The notes beneath the pieces were generated by a model. That model saw only the letters and a program-made list of their open reading frames with translations, did no database searches and was not told the DNA's origin. From Desulfomonile tiedjei (lineage in GTDB: Bacteria; Desulfobacterota; Desulfomonilia; Desulfomonilales; Desulfomonilaceae), in assembly GCA_016218715.1 (NCBI GenBank), contig JACRDG010000039.1, positions 28,328 to 92,327 on the forward strand: a stretch of 64,000 nucleotides of DNA, given 5' to 3'. This document shows positions 63,151-64,000 of this stretch, one piece after another. How positions within the stretch are numbered: position 1 is the stretch's first letter; every line of letters begins with the position of its first letter. The position numbers and the translations under genes are program-made.

Positions 63151-63288
63151 CGGACCTCCGGGGGTGGGCTTCAAACATCTATATATAGGCATTCTCATAT
63201 AACCGGCATTCTGTCAACCTTTATTTTCAGATCGCCCTTTCGCGCCGGTCGTGGTTGATCCACTGCTTATACCGTGTTATTTATCGGC

Positions 63289-63768
63289 ATGGCAAGAAGT
63301 ACCAGAATCCAGGGTGTGCTCGTGGTGGTCCACGGGATAGGAGTCCTCATCCGCGGCCCGGCCGGGCTCGGAAAGTCGCTTGCTGCCGTGAATCTCGTCC
63401 GTCGAGGGCACCGGCTCGTTGCCGACGATCTGGTAGAGATCGTCCTCGGACCGGAGGGGGAGGTCATCGGTACTGCCGTGGAAGAAGCCATGCGGATCGA
63501 GATCCGGGGGCTCGGAGTTTTCAAGGCTCGGTCTCTTTTTCCTGAGGCGATCTCTCCGTCGGCCCGCGTAGATCTCGTCGTCGACCTCGATGAATATGAT
63601 CCGGCCAAAGACGCGGGCAGGCTCGAGCCGGACACGAGTGAGACCCTGCTCTTGGGGAAGACACTCCTGACCGTGCGCATACCGGTTGCCACCGGCATGG
63701 AGCCGGCCACCCTCATAGAACTGCTGGCCCGCCTCTACAAAGAGCACGGATCGGTGAACCCTTCATGA
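63289..63768 (+). CDS. hprK: Short HPr kinase/phosphorylase-like protein (kinase domain only)
   Basis: A 159-residue protein with the P-loop GPAGLGKSLAA near residue 24 and the HprK catalytic RGHRLVADDLVEI after it, then EIRGLGVF and LFPEAISPSARVDLVVDLDEYD. The N-terminal domain of Gram-positive HprK is missing, as in alphaproteobacterial short forms. It phosphorylates HPr on serine. It overlaps rapZ by four bases (ATGA). The start has no good RBS; a GTG at 63274 is an alternative. Confidence 0.85.
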   Translation: MARSTRIQGVLVVVHGIGVLIRGPAGLGKSLAAVNLVRRGHRLVADDLVEIVLGPEGEVIGTAVEEAMRIEIRGLGVFKARSLFPEAISPSARVDLVVDLDEYDPAKDAGRLEPDTSETLLLGKTLLTVRIPVATGMEPATLIELLARLYKEHGSVNPS

Positions 63769-64000
63769 ACAGAAAGATCGTCATCGTTACGGGACTTTCC
63801 GGATCGGGGAAATCCACGGTGGCGCACACGCTCGAGGATGCCGGTTTCTTCTGCGTGGACAACCTGCCGGTGGATCTCGTTCCCAAACTGGTCGAACTCA
63901 CCGAATCCGCGGCCGGCGAGCAGGCGCGGCTGGCATTGGTGATCGATCTGCGTCAGCGGAAATTCTTCCCTCGCTACCCTGCGATCCTCGATGCGCTGGA
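63765..64000 (+). CDS. rapZ: RNase adapter RapZ, N-terminal part (runs off right edge)
   Basis: The first 78 codons are present. The P-loop is TGLSGSGKSTVAHTLED near residue 9, followed by GFFCVDNLPVDLVP, diagnostic of the RapZ/YvcJ family. RapZ controls sRNA turnover and amino-sugar synthesis in enterobacteria; elsewhere it is a nucleotide-binding regulator. It begins within the hprK stop. The remainder is beyond the window. Confidence 0.95.
   Translation, partial: MNRKIVIVTGLSGSGKSTVAHTLEDAGFFCVDNLPVDLVPKLVELTESAAGEQARLALVIDLRQRKFFPRYPAILDAL

Overview
The window is about 64 kb of a GC-rich bacterial chromosome from a Gram-negative bacterium. A Kdo transferase gene implies lipopolysaccharide. 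A polysaccharide-export lipoprotein and a barrel-like outer membrane protein also point to an outer membrane. The gene content fits an anaerobic deltaproteobacterium (Desulfobacterota, possibly Syntrophia- or Desulfomonile-like). Supporting features are a 2-isopropylmalate/Re-citrate-synthase-like enzyme, a SCP2-type thiolase with its DUF35 partner, ferritin next to a rubrerythrin-like protein, an Fo-only ATP synthase operon and a short HPr kinase beside rapZ. The lineage is an inference: no rRNA gene is present and no search could be run.

Layout. 1-6003 (minus strand) is an accessory cluster: an SGNH-fold membrane-anchored protein with an F5/8C-like tail, a NodU/CmcH-type carbamoyltransferase, an SxtJ-like membrane protein, three tandem SxtK-like (DUF5989) mini-proteins, a palindrome-rich spacer, and the start of a second SGNH protein that runs off the left edge. 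6.3-11.7 kb carries a beta-carbonic anhydrase, a tiny zinc-ribbon gene with a near-consensus promoter, metX-metW, and a STAS-like protein with two repeats of a helical motif. 11.8-16.8 kb is hisS-aspS and the Re-citrate-synthase-like gene with a Cache-like C-terminus. 16.9-19.9 kb (minus) is rpsF-rpsR-rplI-dnaB, in which S6 has a long Ala/Pro/Glu tail. 20.2-22.7 kb (minus) is atpZ-atpI-atpB-atpE plus a small membrane protein. 22.9-28.7 kb holds an RND pump, ferritin, a rubrerythrin-like protein, a methyltransferase and a lipoprotein. 29.2-36.7 kb holds metG, a TrpB2-type tryptophan synthase, a UDP-sugar pyrophosphorylase and a phosphomannomutase. 36.8-41.5 kb is envelope-related. 41.8-46.5 kb is a beta-oxidation module plus trmO. 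46.8-51.7 kb is a radical SAM gene, a Gx-transporter/NusG-II pair, nrdR-ribD and a YciO-type gene. 51.8-53.3 kb is an insertion sequence. 53.5-64 kb holds kdtA, a LolA-like protein, asnS, an orphan hyuB, a PilZ protein, infC-thrS-tRNA-Val, a thioredoxin-like protein and hprK-rapZ (cut by the right edge).

Most of the window is housekeeping (translation, ATP synthase, replication). The best candidate for something little described is the carbamoyltransferase-SxtJ-SxtK(x3)-SGNH cluster. It resembles the sxtI-J-K tailoring genes of the saxitoxin pathway but lies next to SGNH proteins, which suggests carbamoylation or acylation of a glycan or lipid at the membrane. Several families of dispersed palindromes also recur in the intergenic regions: BIME-like paired hairpins, a companion motif of about 38 nt, a third repeat of about 70-120 nt, and large GGGGAGAA...TTCTCCCC hairpins.
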